Assembly (NCBI GenBank): GCA_001586965.3
Contig: LUCW03000593.1
Coordinates: 35,001-63,953 of the forward strand
Length of the DNA: 28,953 bases
DNA from: Sphaeroforma sirkka
Taxonomy: Eukaryota > Opisthokonta > Ichthyosporea > Ichthyophonida
Direction: 5' to 3'
Position 1 is the first letter of the stretch. Each line of letters starts with the position of its first letter. Positions 1 through 12,188 of this stretch are shown one piece after another. Under the pieces are notes generated by a model, which was given only the letters and a program-made list of their open reading frames with translations, was not told the DNA's origin and did no database searches. The position numbers were made by a program, and so were the translations under genes.

Positions 1-88
1 TCCATGATCAACCAGTAGAAACATATCTATATACATCAACTATATATACAAAACTCTGATTCGCAAGCATTGCATATAATCACTTTAG

Positions 89-155
89 CGCACAAGTAGA
101 GCACACATCAAATTCCCAGTGAAAGGTGGTGTGTGACTCGGCGAATAGCTTCTGC
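89..155 (-). pseudogene. Decayed partial copy of the last visible MINPP1 exon
   Basis: Plus-strand 89-155 aligns with 284-351, which lies inside the exon at 278-487, at roughly three quarters identity by eye with one 2-nt deletion. Read on the minus strand, the copy keeps the equivalent of the exon's PFTGN segment. The deletion then shifts the frame relative to FVLYECG, and a stop follows soon after. The flanks do not align well, so only a part of the exon was copied or survives. It lies downstream of the parent exon, probably in the next intron. It could also be the edge of a decayed tandem paralogue that continues outside the window. Confidence 0.6.
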
Positions 156-254
156 TATAGTGTTCTAATTCAAGTAACGTAAGAGTCCGTTATGACAGGT
201 CTGCGCGTGAATTTACCGTGCATTCAATCATACACAAAATAAACTGCTGGATTT

Positions 255-1078
255 TCACCGTTCAGTATATACAATACCTTGGCCGCACTCGTAGAGCACA
301 AACATCACATTCCCGGTGAATGGTGATGCGTAACTAGACGAGAAATTTCGATTCACAATCTTCTCGTAATCTAAGTCGTGGATGAGCTCGTATTCGTCCT
401 TGAAGAGGCCCATGAGTGTAACAAAAGGCATCAGAGTCTCGGCGTGAGCAAATCGTACGTTGACTCGTCTGTGAGCCAATGGCCCTTCTGTGTACATGCG
501 TGAATGTGTGTACGAACTTGTGAGTGCGTACGTTTATAGATATATATATATATATATATATAGTATAGATATAGATATATAATTATAGTATAGTAATATA
601 ATAATATAAAAATATAATAATATAATAATATAATAATATAATAATATATGTATATAATAATATAATACTATAATAATATATGTATATTTGTATATATCTG
701 TATATAAATCACTGTACATTTTAGATTTAGGTATTGTCGCTTACCGATGTGTTGCTTCACATGATTGAACATGTCTCGCAGCAGAGGGCACGCCATATGA
801 TAGTTGATCTCATGTGGATAGCTTTTGAGCCACCACTGCTTCATATCTGCGAGTTGATAAGACGATAAAAAAGATTGAATCAGCTGACAGGTGTATCGCT
901 CTCGGTATTGTAGTTTTCGAAAGCAGCAATTCCTGATAGTTATATATTACGAATTATGGACCTCGAGGTTATGGTTGTAAGAAAGAAGATTGCAGTGTGT
1001 GTAGTCGGGTCTCGTACGGATAGATGCCCAGTCTATCGCTTGTCTACGACACCCTTGACATTTTCGTACACAGACGCA

Positions 1079-1142
<64 letters not shown>

Positions 1143-3438
1143 TATGTGTGCGCATATGTGTGCTTGTGTGTTTGTGCATGTACGTATGTTAGTATGTATT
1201 GTACACACACACATGTGTAGCAATGTATCAATAGCATACCGTCTCTGTATTCCATGGTACGGATAGCCTTTTCTCCCAGGAAGTCGCACCAGGGGCTGGT
1301 TTCGCCATCCTTGACTGTATCATAGTTGCACGCGCGATATATACCGTGCACGTCCTTATACGTGAGTATGTACTTGTCAGCGATTCCCATCTTCTCACTC
1401 AACTGCTTTGCTATCGCCGCAATAATAGGCCCCTTCTCGATCTGGTGGTATTGAACATGGAGGATGCCATTGAAGTAAAATAATTGGTCTGAGGTACGGT
1501 CTGTATATACATACGTACTCCTTTTCCATCATTGAGCTAGACCGATCTTCTGTAGTTAGACATCTACGGAGTGCACTGACTGTAGCTGTTCTTTGCCAAA
1601 CTTCTTTAGACGAAAGTCTTAATATAACGGTCGATAAAAATATAAAAGTTGCCCTTCTCTCCTCCACAACTTGATCCAGTATATAGGCACATATGTGAAC
1701 ACCGCACCACACTTGATAGGCTCATAATCGTTACATATATGATATTAAATATGGACTTTTGGGAAGGACAAGAAAATTCACACACGGACATTGGAGTTGA
1801 AATACGTATATAAGAGAAAACCCATTGAATTATACGCCGCGAGCGTAGTGGTTCGAAGTCCTGTTGTAGCGCATTCTGGAATTCAGGCTAGAGTACCTCA
1901 CCTCTTTCAGATGGTCAACGGCCTCTCGCTCCTTCTTGGCGTGTTTGTCATGAAGGTCCAAATACACAGGACAGTTGTCATAGAAACGGAGCCGATTATC
2001 GCTGTCCAAACTGTCGGACCAAATACTGACAGGTTGATACTTGGCTTCTCCAATAGTCCCCTAAAGAACAGTTCAGTATACGATGCAAAGCGCATATTTG
2101 ATTGAGAGGACGAAAGACGCCAGGCATGACTAAATGGGAAACACTAAGACGTCGGGATTTAATACTTCCTATAGTCTCGTAACCAGAAAGGATCGATCCA
2201 TAAGCGCAGAGGGTACTCGTATTGGGCTTGAGTCATAAGAAACGATTCTGACATCCATATTGTTCAATAATATTCAGAAATGATCAGAATTGCGGAATAA
2301 AGCGGAACTTTGTGATACGGGTCAGCAGTTCAGCTCTATGATTACCTCAAAAGACACTAGAAATCAGGACCATATAAACCCAAAAGCCTCTTTTGGGGCT
2401 CCACTAGAGCGGTTGTGCATTTCTTATATGCGCATAATTGCAGTACAACCTAAAACAAAGCCCAAGTGATATCAGTCAGGATCATCAATTGCTTCATACC
2501 TGCCCTTCAAAGAGACCGTAGACAAAGGCTGCACCACTCTGAGCTGTACGACTGATCTGTGTTTCACATAGTGAGCAATACCATGTAGTGTGAGCTCGGA
2601 TTTGTTTCTTTCGAAACTTAAACTCGGTATGCATAAGATTCGATTGTACAAGGTAATCCCATCATATCGGTAACGATACACATCTATGCGTTAATGATAC
2701 ACATCTATGCAGGCACTATTGACTGTGCGGCATACATGGGAGAACAACATCGGCTTTCTGCTCATCTCCGATCACTCGATCCGAGCAAAGCAGCAAACCA
2801 CTTGGAACCCCATCTACTCGGGATAGTGAGAATCCATCAAGAAATTGAGTTTACGCACTTAACTACAAAGCGCGAAATCAAGTACGGGTGTCTGCATGTG
2901 TGTGTGTAATAGTGTGTGTTACCTGTGTCGACTGGAAGTTGTACACATTGGGAGTGTAAGCCTCGGTGAACAGTTCTGGCAAGTGCTTGCGAAGACGCTT
3001 CGCCAATCCATATTGCTCAGATTCGCCCTGCGTAGATGTAGTAGTTCTTTAGCTTGCAAGTAGTCGCAGTTTAGAGCATAAAGAATGGACAAGTTGTTTA
3101 TAAATTGAAAAGTATTAGCAGTTATGCGCATAAAGATATGCCATTGAGCGCGAGTAAACACTCAGACGATACGTTGTTTGTGAGTACGGGGAATCATATC
3201 TACACACACAAGACTAGTACTGCAAGATAGACTAACGCGTGCAAATCGATAAATGGCGATGCTATACCGCTTAGGCTTCCCAGAGGTAACAGAATGTTTC
3301 AAGATGTTCCCAGTGGTTCGCGGAGACGACTGAAAAACTTTGACAACATAGTACCTCGCGGCGAACTACCATTACCTCATGCCCAACTTATGCAACTCAT
3401 CTCACTCATCTCATCTCTCTCACGATATACATGTCAAT

Positions 3439-3473
<35 letters not shown>

Positions 3474-3526
3474 ATATAAATATATAAATATATATACATA
3501 TACATATATATATATATATATATATA

Positions 3527-3558
<32 letters not shown>

Positions 3559-3569
3559 ATACACACACA

Positions 3570-3607
<38 letters not shown>

Positions 3608-3650
3608 TATGTATACGTATACATATACATATACTTACATATATATATAT

Positions 3651-3689
<39 letters not shown>

Positions 3690-4850
3690 TATATGAACAT
3701 ATGAACTCAACATCGACTGTGTGTGCAACCATGTACTTGTAGACCTACATAACACTGCAGACGTACATCGTAATTCAAAGCACCATGCAGACCCATTGGA
3801 ATTTGTCAGACACGTATACTACACATACTTGTGGGATGAGAATATGTTCGCTGCTGAGAGGATATCGAGTAACCCATTTTGTCATCCACTCGTGGCCTGC
3901 GTTAGAGATGTCCGGACTATATTCCTGCCAACAACCGGCGGAAACAAGCATATATATGAATATAAAGATAGAGCGATATAGGTTCGTTTGTGCTCCCAAG
4001 TCAGACGTAACGTGCAACTCGCGAGGTGATTGTGGACCACCCTTGAGGTCTAGGAGAGAAACAGTAACATACGTAAATCAATTATCTTAATGGATTGCAT
4101 CGTGATGAATTGGGTTCGGATACTTATAGTCAGGCTTTACGAGCGAAATTGAGTTTCAGAATTGCTTTATCGAAAGCATTCGTGCGAGTATTGCCTCTAA
4201 ATAGTTAGACAGCGTGGTTTCATCTCCTCAACCCCTGGGTAACACTGGTACATAGGGGTGATATTCCAACATATTTAGTACTTTACTATAGCGCATACAC
4301 AATGCATTGTACAGGGAATGATCCTATATTGCAAAAAGGGCAGTCATCTATTCTCCAGGCTGACATTGACATACAGTACAGACTGTTAATCCAAAGCTGA
4401 TCCCAATACTACAATAATGCTATTTTGAAAGGGCAACATAGCCACTGTCAATTTGTGACCAGCACACTTACGAATATAAATTCACGATCGCACTACCTGA
4501 ACAATCTCTTGCAGCCTATTGAGTTTTTTAATGTCTCCTCTCCCCGGATTGCGTGCGCCATGGCGTACCATACCCTCCAAGAGGACCTGTGCAATGTCAG
4601 AACAATCATCCCGTCAAAATTGAACTTCGCTCTAGATCACCGACACACGGGATGGTATTATTGCGCATCATAAACCCAAAACTGAGCATACGAGCTAAAC
4701 TTGAAGAATCGAGGAAAAAATTCAATCGGTCCTGCTGGTTCACAGCGTTTAGTAAGGTTATTAATAAATATACTCATACATATACATATATATTCACATA
4801 CACACACACACATATATATATATATCTATATATATACACAAACATACGCG

Positions 4851-4903
<53 letters not shown>

Positions 4904-6305
4904 TAAAAAAAGGAAGAAATAAATACCTACATACATGAATACATAAATACATACAAAACATACATACATACGGATGCGTATATATATATATATATATACA
5001 TACATACTTACTAACATACATACTTACTAACATACATTTTAAACATACATACATACATGCATGCGTGCGTGCATGCATGTGTAGAAACATATATATATAT
5101 ATATAATATATATATATGGACCCATTTTTTATGATTAATCAATATATATATATTTATATATATAATAATATAATATACATACATACAATACACGCCACAA
5201 CATACACATGCATACATACAATACGTGCGTGCGTACATGCGTGCGTACGTATAGATAAACATAATATATAATATATATATATAATATAATAATATTAATA
5301 TAATATATATATAATATATAATATTATATACATACATCATCACAATCATCATCACACAATACATCACAACAATGTCAGCATATATATATATATAATAATA
5401 TATATAATAATAATAATATGGCTATTGCTATATACAATACGCACGTATGCGTGCTCAACCAACACGTACGTACGTGCGTACGTACACGTACATTGGTACG
5501 TACACATACATGGAATATGTACAAACATAATAATGTGTGTAATAATATATTAATATATATTAATATATAATTAATATATAATATTACATATATATAATAA
5601 ACAATATGATAATAATGATACATAATACATATATAAACAATATGCATGCACATGCATGCATGTACGATGACATACACACACATACACATACATATGTGTT
5701 GCATCATCATGCACATGATAGCATCATGCATTACGCATGCACGCAATGCCATGTGTATGGCATACATATACGTAATAATAATAATATATATATTAATATT
5801 AATATTATATATAAGTATAATAATAATAATAATACATAATAATGCAATAATGTGCACACGTCATGCGTGCATGCATGCATGTGCGTATAATATATACATT
5901 ATGTATTAATATATGCTATTAATACACAACATGCATACATATTATACATATGTCCTGAGTTATCCATAATCATATTATTATTGGCATATTGCCAATATTA
6001 TAATACATATATAATATATATATTATTATTATAATATATATTATTATTATTACATATACACATATATACCATGTAATGCATGCAACATACATTGTATTAA
6101 TTAAAAAACATAATTATATATCATATAATAATATGTATTCGATTTCAATATTATATATAATATAATATAATAAGCATATATATATAATATATATATATAT
6201 GCATCAATATATATTATGCACATATATATAATATACATTATATATACATATATTTTACACATACATACATACATACATACATGCATACATACATACATAC
6301 ACATG

Positions 6306-6360
<55 letters not shown>

Positions 6361-6369
6361 CACACACAT

Positions 6370-6421
<52 letters not shown>

Positions 6422-6899
6422 CTTCGAAATCGTATATACGAGTCTATGTACCTTGCAGCGAGTTAAAAAAAAAACTCGTCTCAGTTGTTAAAGTATATAG
6501 ATTTGTTGCACTATCTATTATATGCGGTGGACGAGACATCATTGTTAGGTTTATACAAGAGTAGTACTTATTGTTGCAACTGGCCAGAGCACAGGTTGGA
6601 TACGAACAGTTTGATTCGGGTTGATAAATTAGTCTCAATCATTTCACATAACATAACCCTTCTACCAATGCTTTGATTAAAAGACTTGACCAATGAATAC
6701 TTACAGGTGTACAATTTGCAGGTGGTGTTGTCCAGGTAGCTGGATCTTGCTGCGACCAATACCCAGTTTTGGTGGAGAAGTGTCTGGCAGCTACGAAATC
6801 GCCCTCCGGTATTGAAGCTTGTTCTGCCGTAATTACACCGCACAGGGATGTAATGATGAGCATATAGGCCTTTAATGCCGACGACCCGCTTACCACCAT
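255..6899 (-). CDS. MINPP1: Multiple inositol polyphosphate phosphatase, 9 exons, 3' end beyond window
   Basis: Histidine-phosphatase-clan enzyme that removes phosphates from inositol polyphosphates (InsP6, InsP5) in the ER lumen or outside the cell. I assembled exons 6705-6899, 4497-4586, 3829-3924, 2923-3027, 2500-2556, 1902-2060, 1240-1441, 745-846 and 278-487. All junctions have AG acceptors and GT donors and agree in phase, giving about 405 residues. Exon 1 encodes a signal peptide (hydrophobic [15 protein letters not shown]) and an FSTKT motif. The exon 1-2 join gives [17 protein letters not shown], which matches the family and holds the catalytic RHGxRxP (about residues 73-79). The proton-donor HAE lies near residues 350-352. 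SPWCDF, ACPLLRD and [10 protein letters not shown] also match. Human MINPP1 has 487 residues, so roughly 60-80 C-terminal residues should lie left of the window; reading through instead reaches a TGA at 255. The start at 6899 is the only one before the signal peptide. Microsatellites occupy at least four introns. Confidence 0.93.
540..716. repeat. AT-only microsatellite in MINPP1 intron
   Basis: A (TA)n run at about 540-562 is followed by irregular TAATA, TATAA and ATATG repeats to about 716. It fills most of the intron between exons 745-846 and 278-487. The reading frames through it translate to Ile/Tyr/Leu strings and are not genes. Confidence 0.9.
1081..1212. repeat. (TA)n then TG-rich microsatellite in MINPP1 intron
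   Basis: About 29 uninterrupted TA units (1082-1139) run into TG-rich sequence with some ATG and CG steps up to about 1212. It lies in the intron between exons 1240-1441 and 745-846. The ORFs that cross it on both strands give Tyr-Ile repeats and are artefacts. Confidence 0.93.
3438..3690. repeat. Compound (CA)n/(TA)n microsatellite in MINPP1 intron
   Basis: A short (CA)n run at about 3438-3453 is followed by several long (TA)n tracts separated by TATAC, ACAC and ATACAT words, ending near 3690. It lies inside the intron between exons 3829-3924 and 2923-3027. No coding sequence is supported across it. Confidence 0.93.
4765..6422. repeat. 1.65-kb mosaic microsatellite inside MINPP1 intron 1
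   Basis: An almost unbroken mosaic of (TA)n, (CA)n, (ACAT)n, CATG/GCATGC, CGTAC and TAATA words. The longest clean blocks are a TA run at about 4869-4900, (ATAC/ACAT) at 6257-6300, (TA)n at 6308-6352 and (TA)n at 6381-6420. Much of it alternates purine and pyrimidine. It lies wholly between exon 1 (6705-6899) and exon 2 (4497-4586). Every reading frame through it is low-complexity Ile/Tyr/Met/His/Cys sequence and should not be annotated as protein. Confidence 0.93.
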
Positions 6900-7675
6900 A
6901 ATTGCGAACCTTCAGGATCCAAAGTACAAACTAGAATGACATGGTTATGGTCGTACGTTCCGACTGTGTGTTGCACTATGTAAAAGTAAGGAACAGAAAA
7001 TAGCCGATGCGCGATTTTAATTGGTGATCCCATAGATTATGGTATACCGAACTGTATGACAATGACTTCATGACAGCTTTTTTTAGCCCTCGGCCTGCAG
7101 CCTGCACATTTGTGTATCCAGATTGTAGATGTATCGAATGATACAACTTCTTGCAATTTGTCCGTCAGTACCATATATCCTAGTGGCAACTGGCTGAAAG
7201 TTTTAGAATACACATGATATTTAACTAAGCCCAGGTATTCAGATTTATTTTCACGGCCATGCCTGCGTTCCGCGTTTCCAACGCAAAAATAGTATTGACT
7301 TGATCTTTTTCGGTCGACCAAATAAGTGCTATCGGATCCATATATTAGCGCATACAGTTGAACAGCGACCGCATATCCAAACTATGTACATCTCAGGAAT
7401 ATACTCTTGACTGAATACTTGGATTGTATATCCTAATTGCATACAAAGTCGAGATTCGAGCATCATATACACATTTTTACCACGGTCTTACACTGTAAGT
7501 GATACGGCTCTCGTCGGTCAAAATGGAGTTCAGAAAAAGCTACGAAAACATTGATCAGGGATGTATATGGCAAACTTCGGTGTGAATGACAGTGCCTCAA
7601 GCATTTATTGTGACGTAAATGGAACAAGCGTGTGCTATAGCTATGAATTTGAAACAGTACAGGTACTATTGGCAA
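6900..7675. other. Spacer upstream of MINPP1, no gene recognised
   Basis: This lies upstream of the MINPP1 start codon (minus strand) and downstream of the uncharacterised secreted-protein locus. The longest frame (minus, 7037-7321) looks like no known protein. An inverted CCAAT motif sits near 7018-7024, about 120 bp upstream of the MINPP1 start, which is a reasonable place for a CCAAT box but weak evidence alone. No RNA gene or repeat is visible. Confidence 0.5.
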
Positions 7676-7815
7676 TTAAATAAATCGCGGAATGCAATCA
7701 CAGGCTTTACCACATCCGGCACTCATTTTGACGTCCGTACATTTGTCTACAAACTTCCAGCTCTCATGATTTGTACGTTGGAAGTGTGGTAAACGTACAT
7801 CTGGCATCAGCGTGG
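7676..7815 (-). CDS. Candidate Cys-rich terminal exon of the secreted-protein gene
   Basis: This minus-strand frame is too short for usual ORF lists. It reads ESWKFVDKCTDVKMSAGCGK and then ACDCIPRFI before TAA at 7676-7678. Four cysteines in about twenty residues suggest a secreted Cys-rich tail. It overlaps the previous candidate in another frame, so at most one arrangement is right. Support is weak. Confidence 0.22.
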
Positions 7816-7937
7816 TCCTGCCCATCTACTGTTGAAATTGTAATGAGCATAGATACAGAAATACTCTTTCAGCCCCTCGCAGAGATACGCGCTGTAATCA
7901 AAGTTAATAGGCGATATTAAATTACCAGCGGATTTAT
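7807..7937 (-). CDS. Candidate downstream exon of the secreted-protein gene
   Basis: A minus-strand frame opens directly after a plausible acceptor (CTATTACAG, exon from 7937). It reads KSAGNLISPINFDYSAYLCE and then a short Cys/Tyr-rich stretch before TGA at 7807. Composition and the acceptor are the only support. No homology is recognised. Confidence 0.25.
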
Positions 7938-8214
7938 CTGTAATAGAATTGCTGTTGTAGATTGCTTTTTTTAATGACATATAGTATTTGATGATAGTGA
8001 ATGACATGTGGTAGACAACTATGAAAGAATGTACAGTTCAATAACATTCTGGTGCTATAGTGCCTTTTAGGTCAGGCATGAGGACCGGTCAAATATTAAA
8101 GTAGATGTTATTGTTATATGAAAACAGATGCGGGTACCCAGATGCGTAACTTGCTGACAGAAAAAAGGTACGAAGTGTTGGAACACGTATACCAACGATT
8201 TTTCCACCAATGTT

Positions 8215-9836
8215 TTATTTGGAATCACTTTCTCTGCCTGTGTTACTGTTTCCCAGCAGAAGGGCGTGTTGAGCCTTAAGATTACACATTGTGCTATCGA
8301 AATCACTCAGCCCTAAGGAATTCACGCCTTTTGTAGGTGCACAGGCGGGTGTGTTGACAGAAGCACTGCACGCATCCATGATTAAGTTACTGCTCGGATC
8401 TGATATTTGCTCAAGAGTCCAGGATCCCACTTTTCCACCACTCAAGCCATCACTGTCGGTCGCATACACAGTCCGGGTAGCATTAGCTAACACCTTTACG
8501 TCAGAATCATCGGTGGTGAGCTGGAATTCGACGGCTGCCCACGCGCTCCTTGCTGAACAAACGCCCTTGTATAAACCAGACTCGGAATCGTACTGTGCCA
8601 CCCCGACAGCGTTAGTGGTGTTCTGGGTTTCTCCAGGAAGGGTGGAGGTTATGATGAATTGCAAATATCCACCGATAGGTGTAATGTGCTCTGTAGTACA
8701 AAAGGCGAAATACTCTGTTTCATGAGGAAAGTTTGGTGCTGCGTTGTTATCTGCTGCAATAGTGTAGAGACTGGTCAAATTGGCTAAGCCATCATCGTTG
8801 GGATCGGTTATAATCCCTTGCGTTCACAAAAGAGAATTGCAAATGTTGTGCTGTGTCACTGTTGTTAACATGAGACGTCTATCTGTGCGAGGCTTTAAGT
8901 ACATCTTGGAACTATCTTCGTCAAACTGGCGACTCGTATTCAGATCAAAGCCATAGTTGTAGGTAAAATCACCTCGCTCGTTACCCTCGATATCTGGTCG
9001 AATTAGATATCCAGCACCAAATCCATTTATAGTCAAATAGGGCCCGGGCCTCCAGCTGTAATTGTTCGTAGGACTAGCAACCAGCCCCCACAGGGCCGAT
9101 TCGTATGGCGAGTCAGTTGCTCTGACACTTGCTTGCAAACCAGGTCGCCATTCGAAGGGTATATCGGCACCTTTCACCACTGAACGATCAGGAGCGCAGG
9201 AATCAATTTCGACTGGGCAATTTGTAAGTTCCTTATCAAAACAGTATTCTCAACTCATCGACCCCTTGTCGTATCTAGCAACCAGTTATCGGTCATCAGC
9301 TTGCGGTCACTGAACGGCACACAAAGTTGACCTGTTGAGCGATAGTTGGGCAAAGACACGCTTCGCTGGAACTGAACCTCTCTATACTCGTTACCTAGAT
9401 CAGAATTTGTATTGAACGATCCTAATTTGATCCAGTAAGTGCAGTTGATGGCTGATGGTTCAGTAGTAAGACCTTCTGGTGCGATACCCCCACCGATTAT
9501 TGAACAGGTGAGGCTGCCGACTCCGTTCTGATTCATGTAGCTACCAGTCCATTTTCCTACATCTGCCTGCACATTCTCGGAGGTTGTGTTATTAGCATTG
9601 GAACTAAAGAAGATTAATCCTGTTTTGAAGTCAGACCCGATGCCGTTAACATATTCGCCCTGATTATAAGTGGCATTTACTTGACACAAATTCAGCTAAA
9701 TTTCCGTGAAGGGATCTACCACATAAGTTTTCACTTACGCTGGTACAGGGGAACCTGTGGTCGCGGCTCCATTTGAAGATAGAGCAAGTCCTACTGCCAT
9801 CAGAACAGCAATCATACAATTCATAGTTTGGGTCAT
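8215..9836 (-). CDS. Predicted secreted protein, family not recognised, multi-exon
   Basis: The first exon (9739-9836) encodes a classical signal peptide with core MIAVLMAVGLALSSNGAA and ends at a strong GTAAGT donor in phase 2. The phase-compatible acceptor is a pyrimidine-rich TCTTTAG, so exon 2 starts at 9603 and reads SNANNTTSENVQADVG onward. Two more open blocks follow in other frames: about 8880-9230 (VEIDSCAPDRS..., then TINGFGAGYLIRPD) and 8215-8790 (TDPNDDGLANLTSLYT..., then NVKAQHALLLG-like sequence). At least two further introns are needed; their exact sites are not settled. The protein is rich in Asn, Thr, Ser, Gly and Cys with several N-X-S/T sites, as expected of a secreted or surface glycoprotein. 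I do not recognise the family. A TATA-like element lies 59-66 bp before the start. Signal peptide and first intron are well supported; the 3' part is tentative. Confidence 0.55.
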
Positions 9837-9894
9837 TGTTCTGAATCGTATCGGAAAATTGTTTTTATGAAAAGTCATATTTTTGAATTGCTAA

Positions 9895-9902
9895 TTTTTT
9901 AT
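9895..9902 (-). promoter_or_regulatory. TATA-box-like element of the secreted-protein gene
   Basis: The minus strand reads TATAAAAA 59-66 bp upstream of the ATG at 9836. This allows a transcription start about 30 bp downstream and a 5' UTR of some 30 nt. The region is AT-rich, so a chance match is possible. Confidence 0.35.
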
Positions 9903-12188
9903 ACTACTGATGTTCCACTAAAATCATGTGTTTACGAGAATAGTTACATAGCATAGGGATTCAACAAAACTATGGAAAACAGCAAACGGAGCTCCACTTA
10001 CGGTATTTCGGCAGAATTGTTTATCTATGTCTGGGAAATTAATGACTGATTCTAGCCTGACATTGCATATTTTTAGTTTGTTAGATTCTCGAGTTAAACA
10101 CCAAGTTATAAATATCTTGATCTTCGGTGACTCGTGATTCTTAATTTTTCAAAAAAAAAGAAAAAGGATGACATCTCGGACGAATGACAGATGGGAAGTG
10201 GTACCAGTTTGTCCTACGGGTTTTATTGTCTAATTTTAAATTTAGAAGGTTATGATACGGCCATGCCATCTACATATATTTTTGATTTAAAAAAAAAAAA
10301 CCATCATTTTTGTGTTTTATAAAAAAACAAAACAACAGTTTTGCTTTTGTAATTTTTTTTTTCATAGCCTCCATTTGATATCGACATTGTTTGCAGTGGT
10401 GCACAAAGCTCAGAACGCTGCACGGGAGGTATCGAAGTGGTTGGCTGGCGTTGATGCGACACAAAAATACGAGTTAAATTCTGAGTTACATAGACTCGTG
10501 TTACCAAACTGGAGGGATATTCACTGGATTCTCTACGTGATACTTGACCGTTAGACACCGCTTCAGTGATAAATAAATTTTAATTCTTGCTCGAGGTAAA
10601 GCTCAGGCCCTGCACGTCCGACATGAATAGCCGGACTTGGACCTCATATCTTTTTATGGGATCAATACTCCTCCGGGGATTTCTGGTGTCTCAATTATGG
10701 CTCACAAATCGGCAGTTCTACAGCTACTTCTAGTGCACGATGCATGAGATACAATTGATGTTCTTCTTTCGATATCACTCCGAAATACCACTGTGGCCAA
10801 TACGTTCAGAATGGTTGGGTGTGATAAACTGAAACGTGAGCATGATTTTGATGATAGAATATCAATGTAAGGACAATTATCCCGAAGCGCATGTTGTACA
10901 TTTGGTCTGAGACCATTGGTCTCGCAGTCGGAATCATTTCTTATTCTTAGTTTGCGAGTGTGCTGACAGTTCATTCAGCTCAGCTCATTATCGTATCCGT
11001 TATATTGCTCACCGGTTCGGTTTTCTTGCTTTTTGGCACCTGGTTTCTCGCAAAAAGAATATCAAGGTCGCAAATCCTTCAAATCAGAGAAAAGCAGTGC
11101 ATTTCAATACATCGGGGACTTGCCCTCTCTTAGCTACTCTCGCCCTCCATACTTCACAAGCCTACACGGCACTGGTTATATTGCATTCCTGCAAGTTGAC
11201 GCAAGGAACTGAATGAGTGACAATTGTCGTACACCATCCAATGGCGTGGCTGCTCACGCCATAGCTCATGAGCAATCGTTTGTGTTTTCACCATCTATCA
11301 ACTTGTATTCTAAACCCTAAACCCTACAAGAATAAAATCTGCCGCTAGAGACTACTAAGTCAGAAGCCAGACCTACTCTTAATTGACCCCAAGATGTAGC
11401 CGAGAATACACTAACCTGTAAGCTTGTATATATTTATGACCCATTGGAGACGCATCGAATGTTTAGTTGGCTCGAAGACCATCCGCAAAATCCACCCTAA
11501 AAACGCATTCGAAAGAAGGCAAATTGCTCATTATGAGCTTAAACATAAGGGACAAGGTGCGATTTGAATAGAACCTGGCACTAGTGTTCTTGCTGCTTTA
11601 ATAACCACTGACATACGCAGTTACAGTCTGGCGCCGCCACACAAACTTCATGACAAAAATCATCAAAAATCGAGTCGCCCCAATCGGGAACCATTCAGGT
11701 CTCATAACTTCGAGAACACCCGGAAAAGTCAGGGTTTGTTCCCATATAGCACTCTTGTTCTTAATTTAACTCGGATCGGTCCAGGATCGGTCCAATGCTA
11801 CTCCGACGACATACATTGTACATATTTTTTTAACTCGAACAGTTGTTTCTTTCGACACGGGTTTAATTGTTTCGGTCACAACCACATTAATATAAGATTT
11901 CTGTCCAATATGCGAACAAAGGAAATATGATTGTTGCTTGATTACCCTTCAATTTAGCACAAACTTTGAGCATACAAAATCTTCATGGCACTTATATACG
12001 CTCACAGACTATGATACGGTTAGTCACAAACAAATGTACAACGAAAAATACGCATTCCGATATACAGTTATATTTATTGGTAGTTGGACAGTATGCCACT
12101 GTCCAGCGTGATCACGCCAGCTAAATTGGAGAGAATATATCTATAAGCCCTTGCGACTAACATTCTTTTGCGACGATCTCTAGCAGTC
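9903..12188. other. Intergenic region, no gene recognised
   Basis: About 2.3 kb between the start of the secreted-protein gene and the 3' end of the DDX21 gene. Frames of 60-90 codons on both strands (for example 10312-10554 plus, 10702-10974 minus, 11736-11930 plus) show no recognisable domain. Homopolymer A and T runs occur at 10148-10166, 10286-10299 and 10352-10362. There is a short perfect hairpin at 11241-11262. I see no tRNA, rRNA or transposon ends. Confidence 0.5.
11241..11262. repeat. Perfect hairpin beside a palindrome
   Basis: An 8-bp perfect inverted repeat (ATGGCGTG / CACGCCAT) with a 6-nt loop. It is followed two bases later by the 10-bp palindrome GCTCATGAGC at 11264-11273. 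No adjacent gene explains it. Confidence 0.5.

Noticed and set aside
1442..1488. Longer version of the MINPP1 exon beginning at 1488
   Set aside because: That acceptor conflicts in phase with the previous exon. The acceptor before 1441 fits both phase and family spacing.
1845..1862. Second B-box-like sequence (GGTTCGAAGTCC)
   Set aside because: No A-box or cloverleaf is found upstream. It lies just beyond an exon of MINPP1 in an intron.
4794..6491. Several ORFs of 60-160 codons within microsatellite DNA
   Set aside because: They encode only Ile/Tyr/Met/His/Cys repeats from TA, CA and ACAT units.
9604..9695. Upstream part of the frame starting CQVNATYNQ in the secreted gene
   Set aside because: Joining it to the signal-peptide exon breaks phase. 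The pyrimidine-rich acceptor before 9603 restores it, so this part is probably intronic.
11309..11330. Telomere-like CCCTAAA units
   Set aside because: There are only about two units in mid-window, too few to call an interstitial telomere.
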